This document shows, piece after piece, positions 35,268 through 43,100 of a stretch of DNA of 64,000 bases. The notes beneath the pieces are model-generated. The model was not told the origin of the DNA and ran no database searches. It saw nothing but the letters and a program-made list of their open reading frames with translations. Made by a program: the position numbers and the translations under genes. Source of the DNA: Mucilaginibacter cryoferens (GTDB lineage Bacteria > Bacteroidota > Bacteroidia > Sphingobacteriales > Sphingobacteriaceae); the NCBI RefSeq assembly GCF_014205845.1, contig NZ_JACHCR010000014.1, positions 62,001 to 126,000 of the forward strand, written 5' to 3'. Positions within the stretch are counted from its first letter, which is position 1; every line of letters begins with the position of its first letter.

Positions 35268-35320
35268 TAGGCGCCATCAGCTTTTTAGGGCGGTTAAGTA
35301 GGAAGACACCATTTCCTTGG
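35268..35320 (-). promoter_or_regulatory. Fluoride riboswitch (crcB motif)
   Basis: Read on the minus strand: hairpin GGAA-ATGGTGTC-TTCC (35317 to 35302), then CTTAACCGCC, a short A-rich spacer, and GCTGATGGCGCCTAC ending at 35268. These match the conserved blocks of the fluoride/crcB riboswitch (ATGG loop, ACCGCC, GCTGATG-CGCCTAC end). The loop GGTGTC can pair with GGCGCC as the expected pseudoknot, with two G-U pairs. It precedes the CLC-F gene on the same strand. Confidence 0.82.
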
Positions 35321-35469
35321 AAACAAATATAGTTAAAGGAAGATAAATTTCCAAAAAGGAGGTTTTCCGAAAATCTAAACACTGCTTACCCATGGGTTTA
35401 AAGGCAGCACCTGCGGCGCATATGATATTTTACGCTCATGTTCTAAATAACCTTAAATTCACCCCTGTT

Positions 35470-35964
35470 ATGAAAACCGAACCACAACTGCGCAAAAAAG
35501 TAAGAAACTGGGTTATTGTATTTATTATCGGTTTGGTATTAAGCGGAGTAACCGCTTTTCCGCTCGAAACCGAGCTGGCCTTTATGGCGGCCCACGCCAA
35601 TATCTTCCCATCGTTTATGCACAATTGGATCACAAACGTTTACCTGGCCATAAAAACAACCAACCAAAATTATCCCTATTTAAGTTATGGTACAGATTGG
35701 CTTGCCTTTGGCCACCTGGTTATAGCCACTGTTTTTATCGGCCCTCTGCGTAATCCGGTTAAAAATATCTGGGTAATTCAGTTTGGGATGATTGCCTGTG
35801 CAATGGTTTTTCCGCTGGCTTTTATTGCCGGGCCCATCCGCGGTATTCCAATTTACTGGCGCTGTATCGATTGTTGTTTTGGCATCTTTGGGTTTATCCC
35901 GCTGTATATCTGCTACCGCGATATTAAAAAGATTGAAGCGTTTGGTACTTTAGGTAAACAATAG
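35470..35964 (+). CDS. Integral membrane protein of unknown function
   Basis: The ATG at 35470 gives 164 residues; an in-frame ATG at 35392 adds 26 residues without a clear role. There are four hydrophobic segments: VIVFIIGLVLSGVTAF, WLAFGHLVIATVFIGP, IWVIQFGMIACAMVFPLAFIAG and DCCFGIFGFIPLYICY. A short loop IAGPIRGIPIYWRCIDC carries two Cys. I do not recognise a characterised family, though such four-helix proteins are common in Bacteroidota. It stands alone, divergent from the fluoride locus. Confidence 0.65.
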   Translation: MKTEPQLRKKVRNWVIVFIIGLVLSGVTAFPLETELAFMAAHANIFPSFMHNWITNVYLAIKTTNQNYPYLSYGTDWLAFGHLVIATVFIGPLRNPVKNIWVIQFGMIACAMVFPLAFIAGPIRGIPIYWRCIDCCFGIFGFIPLYICYRDIKKIEAFGTLGKQ

Positions 35965-36095
35965 CAACTATTACCGGCACAGCTTAATTAAAATAGCTTC
36001 ATTTTTTAATCAAATATTAAAAAGCAGTAGTTTATAATAAAACAAAATGGTAAATTACATTGTTTCCGTTAAAACCCCCTTAATGTAACCTAAAC

Positions 36096-36329
36096 ATGGA
36101 AAAATTTGACATACACTACGCGGTTAGCGATAGGCAGATAGATCTAAACATTCGCGCCAAAAATGATGCGATATTAAAATGCGTTTATTACTCGCTTTAC
36201 AAACAAGGTATCTGGCTGGCCAATATTTATAAAACAGGGCAACAGAAGTACAAAGCTCTCTCCTATACCGGTGGATTTCACCAAAACGAACTGGATGTGA
36301 TTGGCCAGCAGATTGATCTGCTGAATTAA
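36096..36329 (+). CDS. Small unknown protein
   Basis: 77 residues starting at the ATG 36096: MEKFDIHYAVSDRQIDLNIR, then a compact alpha/beta pattern ending FHQNELDVIGQQIDLLN. No signal or membrane segment. The sequence is balanced and codon use looks normal, so it is probably a real gene, but the family is not recognised. It stands alone, 131 bases after the membrane-protein gene and convergent with trmD. Confidence 0.6.
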   Translation: MEKFDIHYAVSDRQIDLNIRAKNDAILKCVYYSLYKQGIWLANIYKTGQQKYKALSYTGGFHQNELDVIGQQIDLLN

Positions 36330-36488
36330 GCGCATAAATCTCCCTACTGTTGCAGTTTTTAGTTTACGACAGGTAATAATGTATTGATTGTTAGATATTG
36401 TTTTTGACCGTTTCGCTGTTGCGCAACAGTTTTGAATCAATATTGAAATCTAAAAGATACTTACTTACGTGCGATAGCCTTCTGTGTG

Positions 36489-37163
36489 TTATTCCAGTAG
36501 ATCTGGTCTTCGCTGCTTGGTGCGTTCTAAGGCCTGCTCAAAGCGCCATTTTTCAATTTCGGGGGTGTTGCCGCTTAACAGGATATCGGGCACCTTGTGG
36601 CCGTTCCAGTCGGCAGGGCGGGTATATACAGGTGCATCCAGCATGTCGTCCTGGAACGAGTCGCTAAGTGCCGAGGTTTCGTCGCTAAGCACACCAGGTA
36701 TCAGCCGCACAATGGCATCAACCAAAACAGCTGCCGGGAGCTCACCGCCAGAAAGCACATAATCGCCAATACTAATCTCGCGGGTAACATAAATATCGCG
36801 GATGCGCTGGTCGATCCCTTTATAATGGCCGCACAAAATAATGATATTGCCCTTAATAGATAACTGGTTGGCAATAGCCTGGTTAAGCCGCTCGCCATCG
36901 GGCGACATAAATATTATTTCATCATATTCCCGCTCGGCTTTTAACTTTTCAATACAGGCGGCAAACGGAGGGATGGTCATTACCATGCCGCTGCCTCCAC
37001 CGTAAGGATAATCGTCAACACTTTTTTGCTTGCTGGTAGAGTAATTGCGCAGGTTATGCACATGAATTTCGGCAATGCCCTTTTTTTGGGCACGCTGTAA
37101 AATAGAATGTGCAAAAGGGCTTTCCAATAAGCCGGGCAAAACAGATATGATGTCAAAACGCAT
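36489..37163 (-). CDS. trmD: tRNA (guanine-37-N1)-methyltransferase
   Basis: 224 residues with the trefoil-knot SPOUT signatures of Trm[18 protein letters not shown] at the start, [13 protein letters not shown] near 50, [12 protein letters not shown] near 110, and [21 protein letters not shown] near 130. It uses SAM to methylate G37 of tRNAs reading C-starting codons and prevents +1 frameshifts. In many bacteria trmD sits directly after rpsP and rimM. Here they lie about 1.8 kb upstream on the same strand with repeats and three other genes between, and rplS is absent. Confidence 0.95.
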   Translation of the reverse strand: MRFDIISVLPGLLESPFAHSILQRAQKKGIAEIHVHNLRNYSTSKQKSVDDYPYGGGSGMVMTIPPFAACIEKLKAEREYDEIIFMSPDGERLNQAIANQLSIKGNIIILCGHYKGIDQRIRDIYVTREISIGDYVLSGGELPAAVLVDAIVRLIPGVLSDETSALSDSFQDDMLDAPVYTRPADWNGHKVPDILLSGNTPEIEKWRFEQALERTKQRRPDLLE

Positions 37164-37269
37164 AATGCAAATATGCGGATTTTAGATTGATGTGCAGATT
37201 TCAGATTTCAAATGTGCAGATGGAGGGGCAGGGAATACTTAATCCTTGTTTCTTCATCCAGAAAATGTC

Positions 37270-37540
37270 CTATCTCCTTAACTATGGTTCCTAAGAGCCA
37301 TCGGCTCGCCCCATATTGTAGCAACGGGTTTCAACCCGTTTTTTATAAATATAGAACAACAAGTGCCATCGGCACGCTCCATATATTTTTTATAAGGGTA
37401 TGTGCTCATTTAATGGCATGTCGTTACACCTGGCTATCGGATTATATGAACCGAACCTATGGTTCTTTTTTCTATTTTTGTGCCTTTTTCAACGGGTTAA
37501 AACCCGTTGCTTCAATATGTGCCGGGGCTACGCCCCTGGA
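37270..37540. repeat. Cluster of short GC-rich palindromes between trmD and the VOC gene
   Basis: Several 13-19-base hairpins with three-base centres: GAGCCATCGGCTC (37295-37307), AACGGGTTTCAACCCGTT (37323-37340), GTGCCATCGGCAC (37363-37375), GAACCTATGGTTC (37453-37465), AACGGGTTAAAACCCGTT (37491-37508) and GGGGCTACGCCCC (37524-37536). The two AACGGGTT units are versions of one element. This region has no supported gene; an open stretch across it is just repeat translation. Confidence 0.75.
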
Positions 37541-37634
37541 AAAATATGATAGAATGATCAAGAAAGTTACCAATGGCTGTACTACCAAAAAACTTGTTTC
37601 TTTATCCCTTCATCCTTATTCTATTATCTTTCCC

Positions 37635-38021
37635 TCAAATAGCTTTCTGTATCTGCCATCTGTGCCCAAAGGGGTCGTCAATCTCGCCCTGGCGGTAGCC
37701 ATAATCATAATCCTGAACTGGCGATTTAACAACCGCGCCGGCGGCAACGGCCTGCGCTATCACCGCGTGTACATCATCAACAAACAGGCCAATGGTTACT
37801 GATGGTTTGCTTTTTTTGGGGCTTAACATACCCGAATGTGCCGTTTCTTCGTGCAGGTGAAACATGGTGCCGTTGATAGATAGCTCGGATACGTGAATGC
37901 TGCCATCGTCGTTGCCAAAGCGGCGGAGCTCTACGGCATCAAAAGCGTTGAAATAAAAACTAATGTCCGTTACTCCATTCGGGATGGTTAGCATGGGGGC
38001 AAAAGTTGGTTTGTCGTTCAT
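37635..38021 (-). CDS. VOC-family (glyoxalase/bleomycin-resistance-like) protein
   Basis: 128 residues with the paired beta-alpha-beta-beta-beta modules of the vicinal-oxygen-chelate fold, PhnB/YdeI-like: AFDAVELRRFGNDDGSIHVSELSING, a VTIGLFVDDVHAVIAQAVAAG segment, and the closing RQGEIDDPFGHRWQIQ. The final DPFGHRW is typical of this group. Members act as metal-dependent lyases, dioxygenases or drug-binding proteins; substrate unknown. It lies 15 bases downstream of an HTH gene on the same strand, forming a three-gene unit with the membrane-protein gene before it. Confidence 0.82.
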   Translation of the reverse strand: MNDKPTFAPMLTIPNGVTDISFYFNAFDAVELRRFGNDDGSIHVSELSINGTMFHLHEETAHSGMLSPKKSKPSVTIGLFVDDVHAVIAQAVAAGAVVKSPVQDYDYGYRQGEIDDPFGHRWQIQKAI

Positions 38022-38036
38022 AATTATATGGTTTAA

Positions 38037-38237
38037 TTAATCTTCGTCGTCCAATGTAAAAATCTCTTCAACCGGTTTGCCAAATACGCGGGCAATTTTT
38101 AGGGCCAGCACGGTGGATGGCACATACCGGTTACTTTCGATGGTATTGATAGTTTGGCGCGATACACCGATAGCCAAAGCCAAATCGGCCTGGGTTATGT
38201 TTTTGATGGCGCGCTCTACCCTTATGTTGTTTTTCAT
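38037..38237 (-). CDS. Small XRE/Cro-type HTH regulator
   Basis: 66 residues, almost entirely a single helix-turn-helix: RAIKNITQADLALAIGVSRQTINTIESNRYVPSTVLALKIARVFG, with the short acidic end IFTLDDED. This is the YozG-like family of free-standing HTH proteins, often encoded beside a small membrane protein. Here that partner gene ends 8 bases upstream, so they are translationally close. Likely an autoregulator; candidate operators lie at 38665-38722. Confidence 0.88.
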   Translation of the reverse strand: MKNNIRVERAIKNITQADLALAIGVSRQTINTIESNRYVPSTVLALKIARVFGKPVEEIFTLDDED

Positions 38238-38245
38238 ATTTCTGC

Positions 38246-38659
38246 TTATTCCTTTATTAAACGGTTATTCTGGAAAATTTTCCACCTGAAGCGGATAATA
38301 AAGAATACAAGGGGCACCAGTAAATTTAAAAATAAAATATGCTCAGTATCGGTAGAAAAAATAAGACTTACTATTAGAAAGAAGTAATTGACATACACGG
38401 CCCACTGCAAGGAATCGAGCCGGAGCTGCACTATTTGCTCATCTTCAATTTTCTCTTTAGAGAAGGCCGCGATAAATAATCCAATGGCCACCAATAAGGT
38501 TGTGGACATAAAAAACAGGTGTTGGCCGTTAAAAACACCTTCATCTACTGCATGAAGACCGATCAACTGTTTTTTGTAAAGCACAATTGGAATATGCACA
38601 AGCACCAGGAAGTAACCTAAATACCGGCCCCAATACGGAAATAAGAATAGTGGTTTCAT
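38246..38659 (-). CDS. Small membrane protein paired with the XRE regulator
   Basis: The ATG at 38659 gives 137 residues; the longer in-frame start at 38710 lies inside the inverted-repeat promoter region and is unlikely. There are four hydrophobic segments: YLGYFLVLVHIPIVLY, QHLFFMSTTLLVAIGLFIAAF, WAVYVNYFFLIVSLIFS and ILFLNLLVPLVFFIIRF, then a basic tail FRWKIFQNNRLIKE. The family is not recognised. The pairing of a four-helix membrane protein and a YozG-type HTH gene is a recurring one whose biology is largely unknown. Confidence 0.7.
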   Translation of the reverse strand: MKPLFLFPYWGRYLGYFLVLVHIPIVLYKKQLIGLHAVDEGVFNGQHLFFMSTTLLVAIGLFIAAFSKEKIEDEQIVQLRLDSLQWAVYVNYFFLIVSLIFSTDTEHILFLNLLVPLVFFIIRFRWKIFQNNRLIKE

Positions 38660-38664
38660 GGCTT

Positions 38665-38722
38665 GTAAAGTTTGATTTACTAAATGTAAAATAAACTTTA
38701 CACATGTCAAAATATATTGACA
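38665..38722. promoter_or_regulatory. Inverted-repeat array upstream of the membrane-protein/XRE operon
   Basis: GTAAAGTTT (38665-38673) pairs with AAACTTTAC (38693-38701), with inner TTTAC/GTAAA (38676-38680, 38686-38690). A second repeat TGTCAA-AATATA-TTGACA (38705-38722) follows. All lie directly before the operon start and look like operator sites for a small HTH dimer. Confidence 0.55.
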
Positions 38723-38802
38723 TTTTTTGAATAAGGATTTGTGGCTATTGGACTAGCGGGCAAAAGATTTTCAGACAAGTAAATTAAATATCTATAAATG
38801 CA

Positions 38803-38833
38803 AAAGAGCAAGAATTTGTAATTCTTGCTCTTT
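38803..38833 (-). terminator. Terminator of the rpsP-rimM operon
   Basis: Stem AAAGAGCAAGAATT (38803-38816), loop TGT, stem AATTCTTGCTCTTT (38820-38833), perfect over 14 bases. On the minus strand it is followed by a short T-rich stretch (TTGCATTTATAG). It lies about 90 bases after the rimM stop. Confidence 0.7.
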
Positions 38834-38870
38834 CTTCGGCTTCTAAAATAGCCTCAAACCTTAAACGAAG

Positions 38871-38914
38871 CTATCCTTTGTCCGATAGTCCTTTGTCCGA
38901 AAATCCTTGCTCCG
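38871..38914 (-). repeat. Dispersed 43-bp repeat, copy A
   Basis: On the minus strand this begins GGAGCAAGGATTTTCGGACA and continues with AAGGACTATCGGACAAAGG. The segment at 62680-62722 (plus strand) matches about 38 of 43 bases. Both copies lie just downstream of a gene (rimM here, rlmD there). Confidence 0.6.
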
Positions 38915-38920
38915 TAAAAC

Positions 38921-39448
38921 TTATCCTTCCAAATAAACATCCAGCAAGCCTTCCGGTAATGCAATGTAAATTTCGCTGGCCTCAATGTCAATTCCTTTAA
39001 TGATCTCGATATTAAGCGGGAAAAGCACTTCCTTGCCTTTAAATATCACTGTTGCTATCAGTTGCTGTGGATACTCCTGTACCTGGGTTATTTCGCCCAG
39101 CTCGCCATGGGTTTCGTCTATGGCGACGAAGCCTTCCACATCGTTAAGCGTAAACTCGGCCTTTTTCTTCTTTGGTTTTAGCTTGTTGGGTAGGTAAATA
39201 TCCCGCTTTACCATTAGCGATGCTTTCTCTATGGTGTCTACATCTTCCAAAAATAAATAGGCATTGCTTTTTTGCAGGTATTTGATGGATTGCACAAAAT
39301 AAGGGATCATTTTGCCGGCCATATCAATAAACATGGCGTCGAATTTAATAGCATCCAGGCCATCATAATCCACATATATCTGCATTTCGCCCTTAAGGCC
39401 TTTGGTTTTCAGTATACTGCCAACCCTGAAACAATCTTCAGTCTTCAT
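38921..39448 (-). CDS. rimM: 16S rRNA processing protein (ribosome maturation factor)
   Basis: The ATG at 39448 gives 175 residues beginning MKTEDCFRVGSILKTKGLKG, the usual RimM opening; a longer in-frame start at 39484 is unlikely because it overlaps the rpsP-rimM hairpin. RimM N-terminal barrel and C-terminal PRC-like domain are both present (YLFLEDVDTIEKASLMVKRD; VEGFVAIDETHGELGEI; LFPLNIEIIKGID). It helps mature the 30S head region together with S19. Co-transcribed with rpsP. Confidence 0.92.
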   Translation of the reverse strand: MKTEDCFRVGSILKTKGLKGEMQIYVDYDGLDAIKFDAMFIDMAGKMIPYFVQSIKYLQKSNAYLFLEDVDTIEKASLMVKRDIYLPNKLKPKKKKAEFTLNDVEGFVAIDETHGELGEITQVQEYPQQLIATVIFKGKEVLFPLNIEIIKGIDIEASEIYIALPEGLLDVYLEG

Positions 39449-39466
39449 AAAAATCGGTATTAAACA

Positions 39467-39506
39467 ATAATGGCGAAGAACCATTGTAAGGTTGCTTCGC
39501 CATTAT
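39467..39506 (-). promoter_or_regulatory. Long hairpin between rpsP and rimM
   Basis: ATAATGGCGAAG (39467-39478) pairs perfectly with CTTCGCCATTAT (39495-39506). An inner AACC/GGTT helix closes the loop, so nearly 40 bases fold into one hairpin. On the minus strand TTGTTTAA follows. It may act as an attenuator or processing site that lowers rimM relative to rpsP. Confidence 0.6.
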
Positions 39507-39525
39507 GTAAATCTTAATCAAAAAA

Positions 39526-40047
39526 TTATTCTGCGTCTTCAGCAGCCGGAGCTTCTTCTTCAGCAGGGGCTTCAACTTCTTCGGCAACAGGAGCATTTTT
39601 AGCAGCAATTGCAGCAGCTTTTTCTTCCTTCTTTTTAGCCTCAGCAGCCAAAGCTAATTTACGAGCTTCGTCTTTTGCAGATGTTAAGCTGGTTTTTTTG
39701 CCAGTGATTTTGCCGTCTTTTAAGTCAGTCCATGCAGCAAATTTCTCCGCAGCTTGTTCTTCGGTTAAAGCACCTTTTTTAACACCACCTTCTAAGTGTT
39801 TTTTGTAAAGCACACCTTTGTAAGAAAGGATAGCACGACAAGTATCTGTAGGCTGGGCACCTGTGTTAACCCACTCTAAAGTTTTGTCGAAATTAATGTC
39901 GATAGTTGCAGGATTGGTGTTTGGGTTGTATGAACCTAAACGCTCAATAAAACGACCGTCGCGTGGAGCGCGGGCATCTGCTACTACGATGTAGTAAAAA
40001 GGTTTTCCTTTTTTACCGTGTCTTTGCAGTCTGATCTTAGTTGCCAT
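39526..40047 (-). CDS. rpsP: 30S ribosomal protein bS16 with long Ala/Glu-rich tail
   Basis: 173 residues. Residues 1-~80 are classic S16 ([57 protein letters not shown]). The C-terminal ~90 residues form a Lys/Ala-rich then acidic extension ending [15 protein letters not shown], usual in Bacteroidota S16 and absent from the ~82-residue E. coli protein. A TACCTTTG -7 element lies 53 bases before the ATG. First gene of the rpsP-rimM unit. Confidence 0.95.
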   Translation of the reverse strand: MATKIRLQRHGKKGKPFYYIVVADARAPRDGRFIERLGSYNPNTNPATIDINFDKTLEWVNTGAQPTDTCRAILSYKGVLYKKHLEGGVKKGALTEEQAAEKFAAWTDLKDGKITGKKTSLTSAKDEARKLALAAEAKKKEEKAAAIAAKNAPVAEEVEAPAEEEAPAAEDAE

Positions 40048-40099
40048 TTCTTGTATTTTATGTATTCAACATGTCCCCGGAGTACTTTCTGCGGGGATG

Positions 40100-40107
40100 C
40101 AAAGGTA
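40100..40107 (-). promoter_or_regulatory. TAnnTTTG -7 element for rpsP
   Basis: On the minus strand TACCTTTG, a full consensus match, giving a ~45-base leader before the rpsP ATG. A TTG 14 bases upstream is closer than the usual -33 spacing. Confidence 0.5.
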
Positions 40108-40306
40108 TAAATTATTCTTTACAATTTAAAAGCCTTGTAATTAATTATTTATTGAGTGCCCCGCGCTGAATAGAGATTGGTTTATGGGGTGAGCGGTTTA
40201 AAAAATGAAGCTAATAGCAACCTGGTATTTTATTGATAGCCAGTGCATTTGCTGCTATTGCGATATTCTGCTTTTAATTGACTCAAAAAAATTGCAATTT
40301 ACCATC

Positions 40307-40849
40307 ATGAGCATCAACAGAAAACCGCGCATTGCTATTGATATGGACGAGGTATTGGCCGATACCATTGATAAGTTTATCGAACTGTATAAAGAGCGCC
40401 ATCAGCACGAGGTATTATTGGCCGATATGCCGGGGCTGGAAATTGGGCAAACGCTGCCACCGCACCTCAGCAGTACGGTAAGGCAGTATGTTAACGAGCG
40501 GGGCTTTTTTCGCGATATTAAAGTAATGCCCGGTAGCCAGGAGGTAGTAAAAGCTCTGATGAAAGATTACGATGTATATATTGCATCGGCAGCTATGGAG
40601 TTTAAATACTCGCTGGAGGATAAGCAGGCCTGGTTAGAGGAGCATTTCCCGTTTATCTCCTGGACTAACATCATCTTTTGTGGCCACAAGATATTAGATG
40701 TTGATATAATGATAGACGATCGGATAAAAAACTTTGCAACTTTTAATGGGCGTAAGCTACTGTTTTCGTCGCCGCATAATTTATTGGTAGATGGCTTTGA
40801 ACGCGTAAATAACTGGCAGGATGTGGCCGATAAATTATTAAATTTGTAG
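40307..40849 (+). CDS. 5'(3')-deoxyribonucleotidase (HAD family)
   Basis: The ATG at 40307 gives 180 residues opening MSINRKPRIAIDMDEVLADT, which carries the HAD nucleophile motif DMDEV (two Asp). The later HAD motifs follow: IASAAMEF (motif II Ser) and DIMIDDRIKNFATF (motif IV acidic pair). This matches the NT5C-type 5'(3')-nucleotidases that dephosphorylate dNMPs and buffer the dNTP pool. An earlier in-frame ATG at 40205 would add a Cys-rich 34-residue stretch with no match to the family. Stands alone on the plus strand. Confidence 0.88.
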   Translation: MSINRKPRIAIDMDEVLADTIDKFIELYKERHQHEVLLADMPGLEIGQTLPPHLSSTVRQYVNERGFFRDIKVMPGSQEVVKALMKDYDVYIASAAMEFKYSLEDKQAWLEEHFPFISWTNIIFCGHKILDVDIMIDDRIKNFATFNGRKLLFSSPHNLLVDGFERVNNWQDVADKLLNL

Positions 40850-40906
40850 TATAATTGCTTTAATATAAACGCTTTAACTTTATACGCTAAGCCTGGATTT
40901 TAAAGT

Positions 40907-42991
40907 ATGCCCAACCTTACATACGCCACCACCAACGAATGTATAACTATACTGGATACCCACGAGCAGAAATTTTTGTTCATAAGCCCTGCTATTGCTG
41001 ATATTTTAGGGATAACCGCCAACCAACTGAGCGAGAATAACTGGCTTTGGCTGGAGCTTATTGACGAAAACGTACGCGAAACCGTTGATGAACAGGTTAA
41101 AAGCCTGCTGGTAAATGAGTCTGTTGAGTTAAGCTATACTATAAGTATCTCTGGCAACAAGGTTAAGTATATTAAGGATAAAAAAAGCCTGGTGATAGAT
41201 GGGTTTTCGGGGCATAAAATTTTAACAAGTATTATTAAGGAATGTACCCCATTGGAGGCATTGACCACTGCGGAAGACAGTGTTTTTAAAGATCTGTTTT
41301 ATAAAAACGCTAACCCGGCCTGGATAGTAGATATGGAAACTTTGCGAATTGTAAAGGTAAACAATACTGCCGTAGCCAATTATGGCTATACCGAAGAAGA
41401 GTTTCTATTGATGACCATAAACGATTTTAGACTACCCGAAGAAGCCGGGAAGGTAAAGGTGTACTTTCGGGAAAATGAAAAATTTCAACCTGGCAACACT
41501 GCTGTTAATAGCACCGGTATATGGAAACATAAAAGTAAAAGCGGCGAGATCATTTATGCCGATATAAATTGGTTTGATGTAACATACAATAACCGTGCTT
41601 GTGCTATAGCTGTTGCTGCCGACGTAACCCAAAAGCTACAATACCAGGAGGATGCCAAGCGGCGTGAGCAGTTTTTAAGTTCGCTGATTGATTCGCAAAC
41701 CAGTTTTTTGATCCGGATAGATATTAAAGGCTGTTATAGCTTTGTTAACAAACAGTTTTTAAAAACCTTTGGCTACAACCATGACCAACTAATTGGGCAG
41801 TATTTTTCGATAACTGCCATTCCACAAGAATTGCACTTATGCCAGGAAGCCTTTGCTAAATGTATTGCTAACCCCGGTAAAATTATAAAACTGGTTCACA
41901 AAAAGCCCGATGTAAACGGGAAGCTGTACGATACCGATTGGGAGTTTATATCTGTAACTGATGATACCGGCCAGGTTTGTGAAATACAGGGTATTGGGTA
42001 CGATATTACCAACAAACTAAAAATTGAAGCTGAGATAAAAAACGCTGCCGAAAAACTGGATGCCTTTATTGAAAGTATAACCGACTCATTTTTTATTATT
42101 GATAACGACTGGAAGTTTGTAAAAGTAAATTCGGCATTTGAAAAAATAACCGGTACGCCAAGGGGCGAGATGCTGGGTAAGGTGATCTGGGATGTTTTTC
42201 CGAAAATTACAGAGTCGGGCTTCGGCAAGGCTTATTATGGGATGATAGAGAAGCGCGAGAGCGTTAAGTTTACAGAATATTTTGAGCCGATACACAAATG
42301 GTTCAGCACCTCTGTTTATCCATCGGCCGAAGGGCTTACCGTTTATGTGAAGGATATAACCCATGAGCGGCGTGCCCGGGAGGAAGCTGTATGGGCAAAA
42401 AACAGCCTCGAAGCCTTAATTAACAATACTCATGATCACATTTGGTCTGTTGATACAGAAACCCGGTATGTATACATGAACGAAGCTTATATAAGGCAGA
42501 TATTTTATATAACCGGTGTTGAACCCGCAAAAGGAGATTACTCTTATAAGCATACCGGCTATAACCAGCAAATACTTAACGACTGGAAAATATATTACGC
42601 CCGCGCTTTAAACGGTGAAATGTATACCATTATAAGCGAAAGTGTTGATCAGCTTACCAATGTGCCCTTGTTTTACGAAGTAAGCTTTAACCCTATTTAT
42701 GCGCAGGAAGGTAATATTATTGGTGTAGGCTGTTTTGCCCGCGATATTACCTTAAGGCTTAGGATTGAAAAGGAACTGCTTGACCAGAATGAGCGGCTGC
42801 GTAATATAGCCTCGCTAAGTTCGCATGAGATAAGGCGGCCCGTTGCCAGTATGATGGGCCTGATAAGTATTATGGATCGTGATAATTTTTTTAACCCCGA
42901 TAATGAACAGATCATAGGGCATCTGCTCACCGTAAGTTCGGAAATTGACGATGTGATACGGCTAATTGTAGATAATACTTTTACAGGATAG
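40907..42991 (+). CDS. Multi-PAS sensor protein with HisKA-like helix but no ATPase domain
   Basis: 694 residues, no membrane segment, so cytoplasmic. About five PAS/PAC-type units can be followed (roughly 1-115, 125-245, 250-370, 375-480, 485-615), with PAC ends such as VAADVTQKLQ, IGYDITNKLK and YVKDITHERR. The last ~75 residues form a histidine-kinase dimerisation helix with the phospho-acceptor H640 in SSHEIRRPVASMMGL. The protein ends ~55 residues later; no N, G1 or G2 box exists before or after the stop, in any frame. It therefore cannot phosphorylate itself. Similar SHEIRxP-ending PAS proteins occur in related genera, so this is likely a real form. It may need a separate kinase or act as a scaffold. 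Confidence 0.85.
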   Translation: MPNLTYATTNECITILDTHEQKFLFISPAIADILGITANQLSENNWLWLELIDENVRETVDEQVKSLLVNESVELSYTISISGNKVKYIKDKKSLVIDGFSGHKILTSIIKECTPLEALTTAEDSVFKDLFYKNANPAWIVDMETLRIVKVNNTAVANYGYTEEEFLLMTINDFRLPEEAGKVKVYFRENEKFQPGNTAVNSTGIWKHKSKSGEIIYADINWFDVTYNNRACAIAVAADVTQKLQYQEDAKRREQFLSSLIDSQTSFLIRIDIKGCYSFVNKQFLKTFGYNHDQLIGQYFSITAIPQELHLCQEAFAKCIANPGKIIKLVHKKPDVNGKLYDTDWEFISVTDDTGQVCEIQGIGYDITNKLKIEAEIKNAAEKLDAFIESITDSFFIIDNDWKFVKVNSAFEKITGTPRGEMLGKVIWDVFPKITESGFGKAYYGMIEKRESVKFTEYFEPIHKWFSTSVYPSAEGLTVYVKDITHERRAREEAVWAKNSLEALINNTHDHIWSVDTETRYVYMNEAYIRQIFYITGVEPAKGDYSYKHTGYNQQILNDWKIYYARALNGEMYTIISESVDQLTNVPLFYEVSFNPIYAQEGNIIGVGCFARDITLRLRIEKELLDQNERLRNIASLSSHEIRRPVASMMGLISIMDRDNFFNPDNEQIIGHLLTVSSEIDDVIRLIVDNTFTG

Positions 42992-43043
42992 GTGTAGATT
43001 TTGGAGCAAGGACCTTTGGATTAAAGATTATTGCAACCAAAAA

Positions 43044-43092
43044 AATGATGCCATTGCTCTCGTGTTAGATTGGTTGGAGCAATGACATCATT
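43044..43092 (-). terminator. Terminator of the GH144 gene
   Basis: AATGATGCCATTGCTC (43044-43059) pairs with GAGCAATGACATCATT (43077-43092) with one mismatch. On the minus strand a run of seven T follows (before 43044). It lies just after the GH144 stop, between convergent genes. Confidence 0.75.
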
Positions 43093-43100
43093 CGTCGATT

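Noticed and set aside
37212..37802. Long open frame across the region between trmD and the VOC gene (plus strand)
   Set aside because: It translates palindromic repeats and the antisense of the VOC gene; no family-like sequence and no promoter.
42992..43100. Missing HATPase domain after the PAS protein considered as a frameshift
   Set aside because: No ATPase-like sequence exists downstream in any frame before the terminator hairpin and the convergent gene.
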